From NCBI GenBank assembly GCA_008692225.1, contig VICG01000008.1:1561001-1625000 (forward strand): a stretch of 64,000 nucleotides of DNA, in the 5' to 3' direction. Positions 61,121 to 64,000 of this stretch are shown here, piece after piece. The stretch comes from Monilinia fructicola. Lineage: Eukaryota; Ascomycota; Leotiomycetes; Helotiales; Sclerotiniaceae. A program made the translations under genes and the position numbers. Under the pieces are notes generated by a model. That model searched no databases, was not told where the DNA came from, and was given only the letters and a program-made list of their open reading frames with translations. Positions within the stretch are counted from its first letter, which is position 1, and each line of letters opens with the position of its first letter.

Positions 61121-63445
61121 TTATTCACCGCCTCCCACTAATTTGCCCCATGCGTCAGGACTATGTCTTCCATTCTGCCAACCCCCAGCTTCTATCATCA
61201 TACTCTCTCGACTTATTTGTCTACCAGATCCATTTGCCGTATTTGTTCCGCCATTGGGTGTTGCAGCTGCGTTGGACATAAAGGGGTTGTTACTACCGCC
61301 TGAAATTTGTCCATTAGGTTGCGGTATCTCCACGGCTTGTGGAGGAGCTTGTTGTTGAATGGGATCTGGTTGCTGTTGTGGCTGGATTTGAGTGGGCGCC
61401 AATTGAGGGTAGTTTAAAGATCCAGAATACTTCGCTTATCTACTACTCTTCCAGCCGGCTGTGGTATAGTCGGTTGGGTTTGTGGTAGATATTGATCGTA
61501 TTGAAGCTGTTGAGCTTGCGCCTGAGGTTGTTGGTACAGAGAGGTTGTTGACTTTGCGCCTGTGGTTGTTGGTATTGGGGCTGCTGAGTTTGAGTTGGAG
61601 TTTGAGGCTGTTGGTATTGGAGCTGTTGAGTTTGCGCCTGAGGTTGTTGGTATTGAGGCTGTTGTATTTGCGTCTGAGGTTGGTATTGATTTTGGGGCTG
61701 CTGTTGATAGCCATACTGCGATTTGCAGTCCTTGTTGCTGCTGTTGCTGTTGTTGCTGCTGTTTGTGGCTGCTGGTGTGGCTGCTGCTGTGGCTGCTGCA
61801 TGTTCACCTGGTTGAAAAATGGATTCATTTGCTGTGGGGGAGGATTTTGTCCACCCAAATTATAGTTCCCGGATGGGTATTGTTGTTGTGGTGTTTGGGC
61901 GACGGGACTTGAAAACAGAGCTTGGTTCATTACTGATTGTTGCATAAAAGGATTTGATTGGAGGTTGGTATTGACAGCTGGTGGTGCTTGTGGCATAAAT
62001 GGATTGGTATTCCGGTCGACTTGTAGTTGAGATTGTTGACCTGGGGTTCTCATATATCACTGGAGGATAGTGGTGTTGTGGTATGGAAGGGACAGGGGGG
62101 GTCATGGATTGTTGATATAGTTGTTGTACTGGCTGTGGCTGAGGACCAGGGACTCCACCGGTATGGTGTGGGAAAAGAGGTTGTGGCGAAGAGACCGACA
62201 TATTTTGAAATGCTTGGTTGAGGTTTAGTTGTGACTGCGATGGCATTAATCCGAACGGATTGGTGCTTGGGGCACTTTGATAAGGATTCCCTCCCATCTG
62301 ATTTTGTGTTTGTGCCATTGAACCAGTAGAATGCGAAGATTGTACTTGTGGAAATGACGGATTATCAAGTCTATCAAATGGATTCGTCGAGATTGATGTT
62401 GCCGCGGGACTGGTTGCTTGAGGTCGCTCGAAGGACAAACCAGGTGGGCTCGCCGGTGTCCGCGGCGCAGAAGAGTTCATGGAAGAAGAGGCTGTTTTTG
62501 CACTAGAACCGCCTTCCCCTAGTCGGACCAGAGTTTCAATAGATTTCTCCAAATTTCCACTCAAGCCTTTAAGCACTGCTGTATTTCTCTTCTCGTCCAT
62601 GAAGCCCAATTCTCGTAACTTTGCCCATCTTCGACTCCAGATCATCCGTTGCATCGAGCGAAGTCCCAATATTCTTGAATGTTTGTTCCTTCTCGGCGGC
62701 GAATGATGCTTGGTTATAATCATTAAATTCGGCGCGCGCATCATCGTTGTCTTTTTCTCGCCTTTGATGAGAGGGGGAATATGGAGGATGCCGACCTGAA
62801 ACCGAATTTGACCCCATTTTTGGGAGGAGGCGGAGGACGTTCATCTGAACTACCTGTATTGGTTCGTATTTGGGTTTGAGCTTTCTTACTATATTTTTTG
62901 GCGGATAAAACCGTTCCATGGCCGAGTCGGCTTCATCCGCATCAATTGGGATTGGAGGTCGAGTATTTTGAGGGTTGTAGATTCGATTCGACGCGACGTT
63001 CCCAACTTTCTTCATGTGCTAACGAATCATCAGATATGTATCGAAATGTGTATTCGCTGAAGACCTACATCGACTTGATCTTTTGACCATGAATCCATAC
63101 TCAGTGATTTAACCTTTGTGATATGTGTTCCCAACTTTCGTGTAAAAGCCGCGCAACGCATACACAAAAAGATGCCCAACTATTCCACAGTCAGTAAGCA
63201 TGAGAGCACAAATCACTCCTCCTCGTTCACTGCATCCATGCGCCGGTGACCGATATTCACTTACACTCCAACTTGCCCATCCTATTTCCTCGAATCAGCT
63301 CATGCTCGGACAATATCGAGAGGGAATTCTTACCTGGATTTCTTGCCTGACAGTCGGCGCAAACATTATTCCCTGGCAATTTTACAAGTTCTTGAAGAGC
63401 AATTTCATTCCGCGCAAGCTGTCGCTTGCTCAATATTCCCGACAT
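61121..63445 (-). CDS. ArfGAP with UBA domain and Gln/Pro-rich tail (Gts1/Ucp3-like), frame interrupted
   Basis: GTPase activator for Arf-type G proteins in vesicle traffic. Exons: 63445-63334, 63281-63265 (17 nt), 63179-63069, then 63018 onward; introns 52, 85 and 50 nt. The spliced ArfGAP zinc finger matches C-x2-C-x16-C-x2-C-x4-R exactly: CADC, then QARNPGWASWSLGIFL, then CMRC and the Arg finger in AAFTRKLG. GTHITKVKSLSMDSWSKDQV and NVASNRIYNPQNTRPPIP follow, then a UBA domain (KLRELGFMDEKRNTAVLKGL), NPF-rich segments, a long Gln tract and a C-terminal YPQLAPTQ motif; stop at 61121. From 62910 on, at least seven indels break the frame: AAAA 62907, TTTTTT 62894, TTTTT 62817, CCC 62624, near 62052, TTT 61722 and near 61415. 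Corrected length is about 710 aa. A usual IHR is FTR here. Confidence 0.85.
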
Positions 63446-64000
63446 GATTGTTGAAAGATGCAAATATTAAAAGATGTAGATATATCGAGGATCAAGGTTG
63501 AAATTGGCAAATGAACGAGATGAAGTGTATGAAGTGTATGAAGTGTATGAAGCGTATGAAGTGTATGAAGCGTATGAAGCGTCTGAAGCGTCTGAAGCGT
63601 ATAAAAGTAGTCGGGTGATCAATGAAAGCTATCCTATCTCGACAAATGGAGTGTGTACGTATTCGGTATAATTACAGTTTTATACAAATATGGATGTATA
63701 TGGAGAGGGTGAATGGACAAGAACTCGTTAGTATCGTCTCCAGTCGTAAAATCGTTAAAGAGGAAAAGTCAACAACAATCAAGCAAGGTTCTTGTATTTT
63801 AGTATTTTGAACAATGTATCGAGGTGGATTTGAAATTGGGAAGAAAAGGAGTGGAGAGAAGAGTGGAAAATATGGACGATGGTTTGAGATGAGCGGGTGT
63901 GAAAAGGTAGGAAAAGCTTTATGAGAAAGAAGAGATAAGGAGGGTGAGAGGAAGAGAGGGAATGAGGGAATGAGGGAATGGGGTGAGTGGTCGAGGAGTC
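63446..64000. other. Promoter side of the ArfGAP gene
   Basis: Contains a 9-bp minisatellite 75 bp upstream of the start codon and purine-rich DNA (GAGGGAATGAGGGAATG) at the window edge. No gene supported. Confidence 0.5.
63522..63602. repeat. 9-bp minisatellite GAAG(T/C)GT(A/C)T, nine copies
   Basis: Exactly nine tandem 9-bp units with C/T and A/C variants, immediately upstream of the ArfGAP gene (minus strand). The unit length matches the 3621 array but the sequence differs. Confidence 0.9.

Noticed and set aside
1..64000. tRNA, rRNA genes and CRISPR arrays
   Set aside because: I found no B-box-like GGTTCGANTCC with a matching cloverleaf, no rRNA core sequences and no spaced palindromic repeats; CRISPR is not expected in a fungal nucleus.

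Overview
The window is fungal nuclear DNA. Genes are split by short introns (about 48-96 nt, one of about 290 nt) with GTRNGT-type donors and CTAAC/CTGAC branch points. The families are filamentous-ascomycete: a HET-domain protein, a 2EXR/F-box-like protein, Zn2Cys6 and C2H2 regulators, a LaeA-like methyltransferase and a secreted GH65 acid trehalase. Base composition, intron style and protein resemblance fit a Leotiomycete, perhaps Sclerotiniaceae (Botrytis/Sclerotinia relatives). That placement is inference and no search was run.

Layout. 1-12 kb has no gene I can support; it holds simple repeats and many TACTGTAC-type palindromes. A Zn2Cys6 regulator lies at 12.0-13.9 kb. At 17.1-33.8 kb is the conserved core: SAM methyltransferase (-), UBP6/USP14 deubiquitinase (-), ARPC4/ARC19 Arp2/3 subunit (+), HET protein (+), 2EXR-like protein (+), peroxisomal acyl-CoA thioesterase II (+) and EFR3 (+). 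At 36-44.5 kb are a C2H2 protein, a small Q-rich protein and a small HPVVV-motif protein. At 46-54 kb is an accessory-looking stretch: a flavin-monooxygenase pseudogene, a PLP decarboxylase, a 1.8-kb AT-rich TA-flanked inverted-repeat element with a second such element nested inside it, and a LaeA-like methyltransferase. At 55.9-63.4 kb are a small unrecognised gene, acid trehalase (-) and an ArfGAP/UBA protein (-).

The main surprise is in the last 10 kb. The methyltransferase, the trehalase, the ArfGAP gene and probably the small unrecognised gene all have reading frames broken repeatedly by 1-2-nt gains or losses, mostly in short homopolymers, while their splice sites and protein motifs are otherwise intact. 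The same kind of lesion in unrelated neighbours suggests locally unpolished sequence rather than gene death, but local decay is not excluded. Genes from 12 to 45 kb and the decarboxylase at 47.8-49.4 kb read cleanly.

Functionally the intact genes are mostly housekeeping: proteasome-linked deubiquitination, actin branching, peroxisomal acyl-CoA hydrolysis, PI4-kinase anchoring, Arf regulation and external trehalose use. The HET, 2EXR, PLP decarboxylase, monooxygenase relic and LaeA-like genes form the more variable layer. I did not find a convincing new multi-gene system. The best leads are the nested element at 49.8-51.6 kb and the possible eroded metabolic cluster around it.
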